A DNA stretch of 64,000 nucleotides, taken from NCBI RefSeq assembly GCF_001297125.1, contig NZ_LHPC01000030.1, positions 1-64,000 of the forward strand, given 5' to 3'. Of this stretch, positions 17,954-27,663 are shown piece after piece. Positions within the stretch are counted from its first letter, which is position 1. Each line of letters begins with the position of its first letter. The position numbers and the translations under genes are program-made. The notes below the pieces were generated by a model, which worked only from the letters and a program-made list of their open reading frames with translations, searched no databases and was not told where the DNA came from. This DNA comes from Pseudomonas sp. RIT-PI-q. Lineage in GTDB: Bacteria > Pseudomonadota > Gammaproteobacteria > Pseudomonadales > Pseudomonadaceae.

Positions 17954-18646
17954 TCAGGGGAGATAGAGGCTGAACACACCGCCGCCCAACGGGCCGCCAT
18001 TACTGATTTCGGTGCGCCCGCCGACGCCATTGCGCTGGTGCAGCGCGGCAATCCGCCCGGCAAAGTACAAGCCCAGCCCGGTGCTGCCACTGCTGTGGTT
18101 GATGCCCTGCACGTAATCAGCCTGGCGCTCGATCATCTCGGGCGGGTAACCCTCGCCATCGTCGTTGATGGTCAGCACCAATTGGCCGGCTTCATCGCTG
18201 ACACTGATCAACAGCGCATGGCGGGCGTAGCGAATGGCGTTGTTGATGCTGTTGGCCAGCACCGAAGCGATTAACTCCCTATCGAAGAAACCCAGCGGGC
18301 TCAACGGATCCACTTCGTAGGTCGCCATGATCCCGCGGCTGGCGAACACGTCCTGGTGGCAGGCCAGTTGCGCTTCGATGAAGTCATCCAGTTCATGGTA
18401 AGCCGGCTGCAACGGCATCTGGTTGACGCCGAGTTTGTACAACCCCAGCAACTGCACCAGCATGCCGTTCAGGTGAGCAAACTCGAACTCGATCACGCCT
18501 TGCTCCGGGGTCTGCCGCGTCGTGTCGGGCAAGCGCGCCAGCCATTGGCTGTGGGCCTGCATCAACATGGCCAGGGAGTTCTTCATGTCGTGCACGGTGG
18601 AGGCAATCACCGTGGAAAAATCGAGTGCCTGTTCGCTGTCGCTCAT
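17954..18646 (-). CDS. Small soluble histidine kinase
   Basis: 230 residues with no TM segment and no input domain. A dimerisation/phosphoacceptor helix carries His19 in STVHDMKNSLAML, and the HATPase_c domain has the N box (LANSINNAIRYA), INDDGEGYP and GSTGLGLYFAG. It overlaps the preceding REC-TPR gene by 4 bp, so the pair is coupled and probably cognate. The stimulus is unknown; input probably comes from a partner protein. Confidence 0.85.
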   Translation of the reverse strand: MSDSEQALDFSTVIASTVHDMKNSLAMLMQAHSQWLARLPDTTRQTPEQGVIEFEFAHLNGMLVQLLGLYKLGVNQMPLQPAYHELDDFIEAQLACHQDVFASRGIMATYEVDPLSPLGFFDRELIASVLANSINNAIRYARHALLISVSDEAGQLVLTINDDGEGYPPEMIERQADYVQGINHSSGSTGLGLYFAGRIAALHQRNGVGGRTEISNGGPLGGGVFSLYLP

Positions 18647-20247
18647 TCGCCAAACGCCTTGCTTCGAAGTTTCTGATAACGGGGAAAACGCGTATCGGTG
18701 TCAGGCATCAGGCCGACCATTTTCAGGCAGGTCCGACACTCTTCCATTTCCGCCGAAGGCACACTGGTGTCGGTGCCATGCAACAACGCCTGCGCCATGT
18801 TCAGGGCGATGCTGATGTTCTTCGGTTGCAGCGCCAGTGCTTTGCGGAAAACCTCGCGGGCCTCCACCAGGTTGCCGGTCTTGTACACCCGCACGCCCTG
18901 ACGGTTGAGGTCGGCGGCGGCGTTGCCGGAATTGAGGATGGCCGGGTCGTCGGTCAGCTTGGCGATGCCCTTCATTACAGTCGGGTCGTCGCCGTAGATT
19001 TCCGCGCAGTTTTTCAGCATCGAGGCGCCAGCGCTGGCCTGCCCGAGCATTTGCAATTGTTTGGCGACCAGCAGCGCCGCTTCGGCGCTCATGAACTGCT
19101 CCATGCCATCGAGGCGCATCATCGCTTGCTCGGTGAGCTTCTCGGCGGTTTCGGCATCGTTAAGCAACAGACTGGTGGCCTTCATCAGTCGCGCACGAAT
19201 CTGCAGCCCAGGGTCGCTCGGGTTTTCCTTGGCCACCGCACTCAGCGTCGTGTTGATTTCCAGTCGGGTCCGGGTGTCCAGGCCCTTTTCACTGCCTTTG
19301 CTGATCAAGGCGTGGGCGAGGCCGAGGTTGCTTTCGGCATCCTTGAAACGCGACTGCGCACCTTGAGACACGGCCTGGCGATAGGCTTTTGAGGCCGTTT
19401 CAAAATCTTCGTTGGTCATGGCCAGCTTGCCCAACTGCGCTTGGCGACGCACCGCCAGCGGCGATAAGCGAATCGCCTCTTCCAACACATTCTGCGCAGC
19501 CTTGGTGTCCCCTTCGGCAACGAGTACATCGGCCATGCCATCGTAGAGGGCCGGCATCATCGGGAACACTTTCAGGGCTTTTTCGTAGACGCCTTTGGCC
19601 TGACTGACCTGGCCACGCTTGAACAGCAACTTGCCCAGCCCGGCAAACGCCCACGGCAATGGTCGATCAGCAATGATGCTGTCGTAAAGACGCTCCAGCG
19701 CTCCGTTCTGATTCAGGTCGCGCAGGGCATCGGCGCGATAGCGCAGGCACAACGGCGAGTATCGAATGTCTTGCTTGCACAGGGCGATGCAGGCATTGAG
19801 CACTTCCACCGGTTTGCCCCGATCGAGGGCTTGCAGGATCGGCTTGAGCAAGGTCTTGCGCTGCTCCAGCCGTTCCAGGCGCTGGGCCAGGCCGGAACGA
19901 TTGAAGGGCTTGGTCAGGTAGGCATCGGGCTCGTGCTCCAGGGCGCTGAGCACCATGGCCTGGCTGGTTTCGGCGGTCACCATGACGAACACGGCTTCAT
20001 GGCTGATCAGCTTCTCGATCATCAAGTCTTCGAGTACCTGCTGACCGTTTTTCTTGCCATCGCCCAGGTGAAAATCCTGCAGGATGAAATCGTAGGCCTT
20101 CTGCGAACACATGCGCAGCGCCGCCTCACCCGTGTCGGCGGTGTCGACATCCTTGACCCCGAGTTCACGCAGCATGGACCGGACGGAACTGCGGAAATCC
20201 GAGAAATCATCGACGATCAGAAAACGCTTTTGGTGATACGACAGCAT
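18643..20247 (-). CDS. Response regulator with C-terminal TPR array
   Basis: 534 residues: an N-terminal receiver (VDD at 12-14, phospho-Asp58 in FILQDFHLG, MVTAE, Lys in LTKPFN), then about 400 residues of TPR-like helical repeats (for example PWAFAGLGKLLFKRGQVSQAKG, ALYDGMADVLVAEGDTKAAQ). There is no DNA-binding or enzymatic output, so signalling is probably by protein-protein contact. Coupled to the kinase downstream. The 239-bp gap to the divergent hybrid gene shows no motif I recognise. Confidence 0.87.
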   Translation of the reverse strand: MLSYHQKRFLIVDDFSDFRSSVRSMLRELGVKDVDTADTGEAALRMCSQKAYDFILQDFHLGDGKKNGQQVLEDLMIEKLISHEAVFVMVTAETSQAMVLSALEHEPDAYLTKPFNRSGLAQRLERLEQRKTLLKPILQALDRGKPVEVLNACIALCKQDIRYSPLCLRYRADALRDLNQNGALERLYDSIIADRPLPWAFAGLGKLLFKRGQVSQAKGVYEKALKVFPMMPALYDGMADVLVAEGDTKAAQNVLEEAIRLSPLAVRRQAQLGKLAMTNEDFETASKAYRQAVSQGAQSRFKDAESNLGLAHALISKGSEKGLDTRTRLEINTTLSAVAKENPSDPGLQIRARLMKATSLLLNDAETAEKLTEQAMMRLDGMEQFMSAEAALLVAKQLQMLGQASAGASMLKNCAEIYGDDPTVMKGIAKLTDDPAILNSGNAAADLNRQGVRVYKTGNLVEAREVFRKALALQPKNISIALNMAQALLHGTDTSVPSAEMEECRTCLKMVGLMPDTDTRFPRYQKLRSKAFGE

Positions 20248-20486
20248 CGAGGATTTCCAGGCAATTTAAGAAGACCACTCAGGTTATCGGCCAGTAGTGG
20301 CGTTCCCTTGAAGCGCGGGGAGCGCAATTGTGCATTTGGCTGTCAAAGAACTTATGCCCAGCCCCAAAAGCGAGCTAAATATTTGAAGGTGTTATTAAAA
20401 AAAGGGATTATCCTGATTTATTGATGCGCACCTCACCCCTTTTAACTACAAGTCACCCTTACCCGTCGCCGGCAAAGGCAGAAGTT

Positions 20487-23400
20487 ATGACCACCACACC
20501 CAAGCACTCGGCCATTGCTCCCGAGCAAATGGCCCGGAGCCCAAGCACCCTGGACTTCCCGGTGGTGGGTATTGGCGCGTCGGCGGGCGGGCTGCAAGCG
20601 ATCAGACTGTTCTTCGAAAACATGCCCCAGGACAACGGCATGGCGTTCGTGATCATTCTTCATCTGTCGCCGGATCACGAAAGCATCGCTGACAAAATCA
20701 TCCAGGAATCGACCAACATGCCGGTTCTGCAGGTCACCGAAACGGTGCCCATCGAGAAAAACCGGGTGTACGTGATTTCACCGGCGCAACGGTTGACGAT
20801 GAATGACGGTTTTCTTGAAGTCAGCACCCCCGATTCGCGCGAAAGTCGCCATGCCTCCATTGATCTGTTCTTCCGCGACCTGGCCGACGTGCACCGCGAG
20901 CGTGCCTTCTGGGTCGTGCTGTCAGGCACCGGTTCGGACGGCGCGGTCGGTTTGTCGCGGATCAAGGAACAAGGCGGTATCACACTGGCCCAGGCACCGG
21001 AAGACGCCGAATTCGACGGCATGCCCCGCGCGGCCATCGAAACCCACATGGTCGACCTGGTATTGCCCGTGGTCGACATGCCGCAAAAGCTCCTGGAGCT
21101 GTGGCGCAACTCCCAGGAAATCAGCTTGCCCACGGTCAACGAACCCGAACAGCAAACCATCGCCGCCCTGTCCGAACGCGAAGCGGTGGTCGCCGAACAA
21201 TTGCTGCATGACGTCCTGATCCAGTTGCGCACCGGCACTGGCCATGATTTCAAGCACTACAAACGGGCGACCGTATTGCGCCGGATCGAACGCCGGATGC
21301 AGGTCACCGCCCAGCCGGATCTGCGCGCTTACTACAACTATCTGCAAAGCAATCCCGAAGAAACCAAGGCGCTGCTGGGGGACATGCTGATTGGCGTGAC
21401 CAACTTCTTCCGCGACCGTGAAGCCTTCGAAGCGCTGGAACGCGATGTCGTGCCGCAACTGGTCAGCGCTGCGGTGTCGGCACATCCCGAGAAAGAAGAA
21501 ATCCGCGTCTGGTCCGCGGGCTGCTCCACGGGCGAAGAAGCCTACAGCCTGGCGATGTTGCTCAACGATCAACTGCAACTCGACAACAGCGCGGCGTCGA
21601 TGCAACTGTTTGCCACCGACATTGACGAGCGCGCCATCAGCGTCGGCCGGGCCGGTCTGTATCCGCAAGCCATCATCACCGACGTGCCGCCGACGCGGCT
21701 GCGGCACTATTTCATCAAAGAAGATGACCACTATCGGATTCGCAAGGAACTGCGTGAAAAAGTCCTGTTCGCCAAACACAGCCTGTTGTCCGACCCGCCC
21801 TTTTCGCAAATCGACCTGATCGTTTGTCGCAACCTGCTGATCTATCTGGATCGCGAAGTGCAGCGCGAAATCCTGCAGATGTTCCACTTCGCCCTGCGCC
21901 CTGGCGGCTTCCTGTTTCTCGGCTCGTCCGAGAGCGCGGACGCGTGCCACGAACTGTTCGCCCCGGTGGATAAACGCAACCGGATTTTCCGTGCCAAGAC
22001 CGGCGCCAACAGCCGGCGCACTCCGACCATGCCGCGTGGCGGTTATGTGCGCAGCAATATGTCCCGTGAGGCGCCGCAAAGCAGCGTGCCGCGCAAACTG
22101 TCATTTGCCGATATCCATCAACGCGCCCTTGAGCAATCGGCACCACCGAGTGTGATCGTCGACGCCAACGCCGACATCCTGCACATGAGCGAAAGCGCCG
22201 GGCGTTTCCTGCGCCATGTCGGCGGAGAGTTGTCGCGCAACTTGCTGACGCTGATCCTTCCGGAGCTGCGCCTGGAAATCCGTACCACCCTGTTCCAGGT
22301 TCAACAGAGCGGCCTGCCGGTCAAATCCCGCGAAGTACCGATCAAGCGTGATGACCGGCGCTACCTGATCGATCTGGTCGCCCACCCTTATAAGGATGAA
22401 GAGTCGGACGGCGACTATGTCCTGGTGATTTTCGAGGAAGTCGAGGTCGACCCTTCGGAGTCGCCGAGCACCACCTCGTTGCAAACCGAAAGCCAGGTGT
22501 TGTCCAACCTGGAACGCGAACTGCAACGCACCAAGCTGCACTTGCAGGACACCATCGAACAGTCGGAAATCTCCAGCGAAGAGCTCAAGGCTTCCAATGA
22601 AGAAATGCAGGCGATCAACGAAGAATTGCGCTCGGCCACCGAAGAGTTGGAGACCAGCAAGGAAGAGCTGCAGTCGATCAACGAAGAGTTGCTGACAGTC
22701 AACTTCGAGCTGAAAACCAAGGTTGAAGAAACCGACAAGATCAACGATTACCTGACCAACCTGATCGCTTCCACTGACATCGCCACGGTGTTTGTCGACC
22801 GCAGCATGCGCATCAAATGGTTCACCCCGCGCGCCACCGACATCTTCAGCATGTTGCCGGTCGATACCGGGCGCTCCTTGCTCGACATCACCCATCGCCT
22901 GCATTACGACAACCTGGCCGGTGACGCGGCGCTGGTGTTCGAATCGCTGAACATGATCGAGCGCGAAGTCAGCAGCACCGACAACCGCTGGTACATCGCC
23001 CGCCTGCTGCCCTACCGCTCCAGCGAAGACCACATCGACGGCACGGTGCTGACGTTCATCGACATCACCAAGCGTCGCGCGGCTGAAGAAGAACTGCGCC
23101 TGGGCGAAGAGCGCATGCGCCTGGTCGCCGAAAGCACGCGCGACTACGCGATCATCACCCTCGATGAACAGGGCATCATCACCAGCTGGAACAAAGGCGC
23201 CGAATTGATCTTCGGTTACAGCAAGAGCGAAGCCGAAGGCGCTTACTACGATTTCATTTTCTCCGCCGAAGATCGCGCCTCGGGTGTTCCTGAAAACGAA
23301 CTGCTGGCAGTGCGCACCCACGGCCGTAGCGAAGATGAGCGCTGGCATCTGCACAAGGACGGTAGCCGCTTCTTTTGCAGCGGCGAGGTGACTTTGCTCA

Positions 23401-24614
23401 GGGGTGACAATCTTCAAGGCTACGTGAAAATCGCCCGGGACCTGACCGGCCACAAACGCCAGCACGAAGAGCAGAGCCAACAACTGGCCGAGACCCGCAA
23501 CACCAATTACCTCAAGGACGAGTTTTTCGCGGTGATGTCCCACGAGCTCAAACATCCGCTGAACCTGATCCAGCTCAACGCAGAACTGCTGCGTCGCTTG
23601 CCGCTGACCAAATCCGCGCCGCCGGCGGCCAGGGCCGTCAACACCATCTGCGACGCCGTCAACAGCCAGGCACGCATCATTGATGACCTGCTCGACGTAG
23701 CCCGAGTGCGCACTGGCAAACTCAAGCTGCAACCGGTCGCCATGGACCTGACCAGTGTGCTGCGCGATATCCACACCGTCGTACTCAACGACCAGCATGA
23801 CGTCACGCTTGAATTGTTGGTGCCTTGCGATCCGTTAATGGTGCACGCCGACCCGACGCGACTTGAGCAAATCATCTGGAACCTGGTGAACAACGCCCTG
23901 AAATTCACCCCGCCCAAGGGCCGCGTGCAGTTGATTGCCAGCCAGTCCGGGAACATGGCGCGGCTGGACGTCAAAGACAATGGCGCCGGCATCGCGCCGG
24001 AGAACCTTGACCATGTGTTCGACCTGTTTAGCCAGGCTGAAAAGCAGCACGCCACGCACAACCGTGAAGGGCTGGGCATTGGCTTGTCGCTGGTCCGCCA
24101 GTTGACCGAAGCGCAACGCGGTTCGGTTGAGGTGAGTTCCGCCGGAGTGGGAACGGGCTGTACGTTCAGCGTCTACTTGCCACTGGCCCGGACCGAGAGC
24201 GAGGCCCTATCCTCGATACCGGTCGAAGATGCGTCTGGCAGGCTGAGTGGGTTGACGATCCTGTTGGTGGACGACTCCGCCGACGTGCTGGAAACCTTGA
24301 AAATGCTGCTGGAAATGGAAGACGCCCAAGTGGTTGCCTTCGACCGTCCGGTGGCGGCCCTGGATGCCGCAAAAATCACCCGTTTTGACCTGATCATCTC
24401 TGACCTGGGCATGCCGGTCATGAACGGCCACGAGCTGATGAGCGCGTTGCGCCAGTTGCCACTGGTCAAGGATGTGCCGGCAATTGCACTGACCGGCTAT
24501 GGCGCACAAAGCGACATTCAAAAGTCACGGCAATCAGGCTTCGACCAACACATCGGAAAACCGGTGTCCTACGATGAGCTGATCGAAACCATCGAGGCCC
24601 TGCGGCGTCCTTAA
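20487..24614 (+). CDS. CheB-CheR-PAS-histidine kinase-receiver fusion protein
   Basis: 1375-residue cytoplasmic signalling protein. In order: CheB methylesterase domain (about 20-210) with catalytic Ser in GIGASAGG, His in ILHLSPDH and Asp in GTGSDGA; CheR methyltransferase (about 235-500) with AGCSTGEEAYSLAM and LIVCRNLLIYL; a long Glu-rich coiled coil (about 670-755); two PAS domains; HisKA with HELKHP; HATPase; C-terminal receiver (LLVDDSADV, LIISDLGMP, ALTGYG). The CheB part lacks its own receiver. Start ATG at 20487 (AAGGCAGAAG upstream); TTG 20421 or ATG 20424 in the same frame are alternatives. Output target unknown. Confidence 0.9.
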   Translation: MTTTPKHSAIAPEQMARSPSTLDFPVVGIGASAGGLQAIRLFFENMPQDNGMAFVIILHLSPDHESIADKIIQESTNMPVLQVTETVPIEKNRVYVISPAQRLTMNDGFLEVSTPDSRESRHASIDLFFRDLADVHRERAFWVVLSGTGSDGAVGLSRIKEQGGITLAQAPEDAEFDGMPRAAIETHMVDLVLPVVDMPQKLLELWRNSQEISLPTVNEPEQQTIAALSEREAVVAEQLLHDVLIQLRTGTGHDFKHYKRATVLRRIERRMQVTAQPDLRAYYNYLQSNPEETKALLGDMLIGVTNFFRDREAFEALERDVVPQLVSAAVSAHPEKEEIRVWSAGCSTGEEAYSLAMLLNDQLQLDNSAASMQLFATDIDERAISVGRAGLYPQAIITDVPPTRLRHYFIKEDDHYRIRKELREKVLFAKHSLLSDPPFSQIDLIVCRNLLIYLDREVQREILQMFHFALRPGGFLFLGSSESADACHELFAPVDKRNRIFRAKTGANSRRTPTMPRGGYVRSNMSREAPQSSVPRKLSFADIHQRALEQSAPPSVIVDANADILHMSESAGRFLRHVGGELSRNLLTLILPELRLEIRTTLFQVQQSGLPVKSREVPIKRDDRRYLIDLVAHPYKDEESDGDYVLVIFEEVEVDPSESPSTTSLQTESQVLSNLERELQRTKLHLQDTIEQSEISSEELKASNEEMQAINEELRSATEELETSKEELQSINEELLTVNFELKTKVEETDKINDYLTNLIASTDIATVFVDRSMRIKWFTPRATDIFSMLPVDTGRSLLDITHRLHYDNLAGDAALVFESLNMIEREVSSTDNRWYIARLLPYRSSEDHIDGTVLTFIDITKRRAAEEELRLGEERMRLVAESTRDYAIITLDEQGIITSWNKGAELIFGYSKSEAEGAYYDFIFSAEDRASGVPENELLAVRTHGRSEDERWHLHKDGSRFFCSGEVTLLRGDNLQGYVKIARDLTGHKRQHEEQSQQLAETRNTNYLKDEFFAVMSHELKHPLNLIQLNAELLRRLPLTKSAPPAARAVNTICDAVNSQARIIDDLLDVARVRTGKLKLQPVAMDLTSVLRDIHTVVLNDQHDVTLELLVPCDPLMVHADPTRLEQIIWNLVNNALKFTPPKGRVQLIASQSGNMARLDVKDNGAGIAPENLDHVFDLFSQAEKQHATHNREGLGIGLSLVRQLTEAQRGSVEVSSAGVGTGCTFSVYLPLARTESEALSSIPVEDASGRLSGLTILLVDDSADVLETLKMLLEMEDAQVVAFDRPVAALDAAKITRFDLIISDLGMPVMNGHELMSALRQLPLVKDVPAIALTGYGAQSDIQKSRQSGFDQHIGKPVSYDELIETIEALRRP

Positions 24615-24628
24615 AGCACAGACCAGCA

Positions 24629-25168
24629 TCAGCGCAAATAGGCACGCTGGACGCTGGCCCGCCGATCGATGGCTTGCCGCAGACGCTCCTTGTGGTCTGC
24701 CCAGACCGTAGGGTCGACTTTGGTTGAGCGCATCAGCACCAGCATGGCGGCCTTGGCGGCCTGGTACTCCGTCCATGCGTCGTCGGACCTGATCTTCAAA
24801 CGCTCACGCTCGGTCATCTCCATGCGCCGCAACGCCAACACCGACTCATCGGTGATCACCGTACTCAAGGTCAATTGCACCCGGTGCGGCGCGACGAACT
24901 CCTGGGTGTCCGCGACAATCTCCCTCGCCCGCTGCGCGCCCCATTTGAGCGCCATGCAGTAATGCTCACCGATGCGCCGATCATGAAACTCCTCGCAAAT
25001 CGCCCAGCCATCAGTGCCATAAATGCCTACAAATACCTGGGTAACTCCCTCATGACTGACCCGCGCCTGCACCTCGATCTGCACACCATTGCCGAGCACC
25101 TCATCATGGCTGTGCAGGGGCAAGCGTGTGTTGGTCCATAACCAGAATTTTGCGCCTCTGCGTCGCAT
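24629..25168 (-). CDS. Conserved hypothetical protein
   Basis: About 179 residues from MRRRGAKFWLW. No family recognised. The N-terminal half is beta-rich (GVQIEVQARVSHEGVTQVFVGIYGTDG) and the C-terminal half helical and charged (RRMEMTERERLKIRSDDAWTEYQ). No signal peptide or TM. The frame is open up to 25294, with in-frame starts at 25225 and 25294, so the start is uncertain. Convergent with the hybrid kinase gene, 14 bp between stops. Confidence 0.6.
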   Translation of the reverse strand: MRRRGAKFWLWTNTRLPLHSHDEVLGNGVQIEVQARVSHEGVTQVFVGIYGTDGWAICEEFHDRRIGEHYCMALKWGAQRAREIVADTQEFVAPHRVQLTLSTVITDESVLALRRMEMTERERLKIRSDDAWTEYQAAKAAMLVLMRSTKVDPTVWADHKERLRQAIDRRASVQRAYLR

Positions 25169-25336
25169 CGATTTCGCCCCATCAGTGGTGTCTGGAGTAA
25201 GGCACAGCAATGACCGGGTTGCCATGTAAGTCGTCGGGAGGTTGGAGTGAAACAGGTCTAAACCTATATCAGGACCAGACACACACTTGATCACTCAAGC
25301 AGTGATTCATTCGCTTTCTGCCAGGAGAGAAAAATC

Positions 25337-25765
25337 ATGCACAGAATTATCGCAGCGGGCGTGCTCTTACTGGCCTTGGTCGGATGTGCAACATCACCGT
25401 TGCCGATTGCCGATTCGCGACCGGTGCCTGCCGATCAGATTTATCCATTCAAAAGCCGGGGCACGAATGAAACAGGGCTCCTGACTGTTTTCCGGGATGA
25501 CGGGTTTGTCGGCTCGGGGTGCGACATTGTGTTCTACATTGATGGTCAGCGAGCAGCCAAGATAGGGCCGGGGCAAAGGGCCTCTTTTAACTTGCCCGCC
25601 GGCGAAGTGAACCTCGGTACCGGTCTCGCCGAATCTGGCCTATGCAGCGGTGCAGTGATCAAAACTATCGCCTCCCGCATCAAGCCTGGGCGGGAAGTCA
25701 TTTATCGAATTACTGGTGATATGCAGGGTTATTACCTCGGCCCCTATGTTGATTACAGTCGCTAA
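25337..25765 (+). CDS. Small lipoprotein
   Basis: 142 residues. Signal peptide with a clear lipobox (ALVGC, Cys17), then a beta-rich domain (GLLTVFRDDGFVGSGCDIVFYIDGQ, IKPGREVIYRITGD). The mature part resembles DUF2846-type lipoproteins, but this is only an impression. RBS AGGAGAGAAAA before the ATG. Likely outer-membrane, since no Asp follows the Cys. Confidence 0.8.
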   Translation: MHRIIAAGVLLLALVGCATSPLPIADSRPVPADQIYPFKSRGTNETGLLTVFRDDGFVGSGCDIVFYIDGQRAAKIGPGQRASFNLPAGEVNLGTGLAESGLCSGAVIKTIASRIKPGREVIYRITGDMQGYYLGPYVDYSR

Positions 25766-25822
25766 GATCGCGGGAACCGAATTCTGGTTTCGCCGTGACT
25801 GTTCCGTCGTTCAAGAGGGCAC

Positions 25823-25866
25823 AAAAAAGCCCCGCCCGAACACTGCCCGGCGGGGCTTCTATTTGG
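25823..25866 (+). terminator. Terminator after the lipoprotein gene
   Basis: AAAAAAGCCCCGCC ... GGCGGGGCTTCTATTT hairpin. Confidence 0.8.
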
Positions 25867-25938
25867 CCTGCTGCTGCCACCCTGCTGTCACGAAGAAATC
25901 GAGCGGTCAGGAGAATGGCTTGAAAGGCCCGAAATGTA

Positions 25939-26015
25939 TGGTGTCCCAGGGCAGGTTCGAACTGCCAACCTTCCCCTTAGGAGGGGGATGCTCTATCCAA
26001 TTGAGCTACTGAGAC
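25939..26015 (-). tRNA. tRNA-Arg(CCT)
   Basis: 77-nt cloverleaf on the minus strand: acceptor GTCTCAG/CTGGGAC, D-arm GCTCAATTGGATAGAGC, anticodon loop CTCCTAA (anticodon CCT, reads AGG), T-arm with GTTCGAA, encoded CCA. The 291 bp from here to the next gene hold no other element I can name. Confidence 0.95.
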
Positions 26016-26306
26016 ACAAGTCGCCCGCAAAGACTGCGGTGCGATGGACGGCGTGCATGTTAACGGGCAGGCCTGATTTTGTCATGTCGTCCGTGGGGCT
26101 TTTTAAGTGTAGGCAGTTGCCTCGCAGGGGCGTGGCCATGTTTACCGTGCAATTTGCATCACCGCAAAAAGCCATCATTGCAAAATGCAATGCAGACCGT
26201 TCGCACGAATATCTTAATTCATTGTTTTTAAAGGATTTAATAGCCGTTAGACTCTTGGCATGCGGGCTGCTTTAGCTGTTCTCAAAGAACAACGGAGGCC
26301 AGCCTC

Positions 26307-26528
26307 ATGAACAGCGCCCTTTTACTCTCGAATGCAATTGCCCTGGCGGTCCTGTTGGGTTTTCATTTTGCCCCCGAGAGCGGCGCTGAGCCGGTCGCCC
26401 AACGCATGCCTCATTACCTTCAGCTGCAAAAATCGCCTCAATTGGCGGTGATGAGTGATCAGCGCGTGTTCGTCAGTGAGGACAGCAGCGTGCTGCCAAC
26501 TCAGTCATCCGAACGTTTGGTATTTTGA
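26307..26528 (+). CDS. Small hypothetical protein with N-terminal signal/TM segment
   Basis: 73 residues, hydrophobic residues 5-20 (LLLSNAIALAVLLGFHF) and a polar tail. Good RBS (GGAGG) before the ATG. No family recognised. A second small membrane gene follows 22 bp later, suggesting a bicistron. Confidence 0.65.
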   Translation: MNSALLLSNAIALAVLLGFHFAPESGAEPVAQRMPHYLQLQKSPQLAVMSDQRVFVSEDSSVLPTQSSERLVF

Positions 26529-26550
26529 TTCACCCCATCAGGAGCACAGC

Positions 26551-26730
26551 ATGTCCAAATCAGCCGCAGGATTTTTCGTCCTCGCCTTACTGAGCGGCAT
26601 TCTTCATCTGGCTTTGGTCCAGGACGCAATGGTTACCCTGCCTCTGATTGCCTGCGGCATCTTCAGCGCATTGTTCGTCTTGGCGCTGATCGCCGGGCGC
26701 AAGTTCAAATTTGATCCGGTACTGCGTTAG
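26551..26730 (+). CDS. Small inner-membrane protein (59 residues)
   Basis: Two predicted TM segments (residues 6-24 and 29-49) and a basic C-terminus (GRKFKFDPVLR). RBS CAGGAG before the ATG at 26551. Its 3' end overlaps the convergent phnN by 26 bp. Function unknown. Confidence 0.68.
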   Translation: MSKSAAGFFVLALLSGILHLALVQDAMVTLPLIACGIFSALFVLALIAGRKFKFDPVLR

Positions 26731-27277
26731 CCTTCAACAGGCCCAGCAGTTTGGCGACCGTAACCGCCAGGTCGCCGGAGTTATCGAGTCGATGAACCTG
26801 CGCATCACCGATTAAACCCTCCGCCGTGAATAGCCCGTTGCGGCGCAGCCTTGCTTCAATCTCCGCAAGCCCCTCACGTCCACGTCGCAGCAAACGCTCT
26901 CGCAGGACGTCATCCTTGACCGTCAATAATACCGGCAGCAGCGTCGGATATCGGTGCAGCGCCTGATTCAGATGGGCACGAGAACCGTTGACCAAGACAT
27001 GACGGCCGTCTTTGAGCCATTGATCGATGTCGACCGGAATGCCGTAATCCAGGCCATTGGCGTGCCACGAAAGCGCGAAATCGCCTTGAGCCTTTCGCTG
27101 CTCGAATTCTTCCCGGGAAACGCCGATGGCATCTTCACCCACCGACTCGGGCGAGCGCGTAATGACCCGACGCACCACTTCGCAATTAAGCGCTTGCAAA
27201 GGCACTCGAGCGGCATCGATGAGGCTGTCCTTGCCCGACCCGGACGGCCCCATTAGAAAAATCAGCTTGCCATCCAT
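26705..27277 (-). CDS. phnN: Ribose 1,5-bisphosphate phosphokinase PhnN
   Basis: Makes PRPP from ribose 1,5-bisphosphate and ATP, the last step of C-P lyase phosphonate breakdown. 190 residues: Walker A GPSGSGKDSL at the N-terminus, guanylate-kinase-like core (FALSWHANGLDYGIP, VNGSRAHL, RERLLRRGRE). No other phn gene is in view. The ATG at 27277 places the P-loop at residue 9 as usual; the frame is open for 116 more codons upstream, but with codon use unlike the gene. Confidence 0.9.
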   Translation of the reverse strand: MDGKLIFLMGPSGSGKDSLIDAARVPLQALNCEVVRRVITRSPESVGEDAIGVSREEFEQRKAQGDFALSWHANGLDYGIPVDIDQWLKDGRHVLVNGSRAHLNQALHRYPTLLPVLLTVKDDVLRERLLRRGREGLAEIEARLRRNGLFTAEGLIGDAQVHRLDNSGDLAVTVAKLLGLLKANAVPDQI

Positions 27278-27318
27278 CCTGAAAACGTCCCCCAAAGCCT
27301 GTATGCCACTAGTAAATC

Positions 27319-27330
27319 GGCCATTTGCCA
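27319..27330. promoter_or_regulatory. Possible AmrZ-binding site upstream of amrZ
   Basis: GGCCATTTGCCA resembles the GGCCATTACCA core recalled for AmrZ operators. It lies in the 386-bp phnN-amrZ gap, where autorepression would act. Motif-level evidence only. Confidence 0.35.
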
Positions 27331-27579
27331 CTATCCTGTATAGGTAAGGAACAATGATCGAATCCGTATAGCATGCGCCTTCAGGCCTCTTCGGACACTC
27401 ACTGTCGGGCAACAGAAAACGATCATTGATACGGACCAGGGGAAAATTTTCAAACCAGTCCGCATTTCTGACAATGGGTACTGGCATTAAGCCTTTACCC
27501 AAACCTATATTTGTCACAGAATTGACGCCAATGATCTGGCTACTTTGAGGCATGATGCGAGCCTCTATCAATTCAGGTT

Positions 27580-27606
27580 GAACATTTGGCCAGAGCGCTT
27601 GTCCTA
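27580..27606 (+). promoter_or_regulatory. Possible AlgU (sigma22) promoter of amrZ
   Basis: GAACAT-N16-TCCTA, two mismatches to GAACTT-N16/17-TCTRA, about 58 bp before the amrZ ATG. AlgU control of amrZ is known in P. aeruginosa. Confidence 0.4.
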
Positions 27607-27663
27607 TCAGACATCCTGCGGCCAATCCCGAGAACCGCTCCCCTGAACTAACCGGTTAAATAT

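Noticed and set aside
22101..23798. Minus-strand 565-codon frame inside the CheB-CheR hybrid
   Set aside because: Antisense to an intact multi-domain gene; Val/Gln/Asp-rich shadow.
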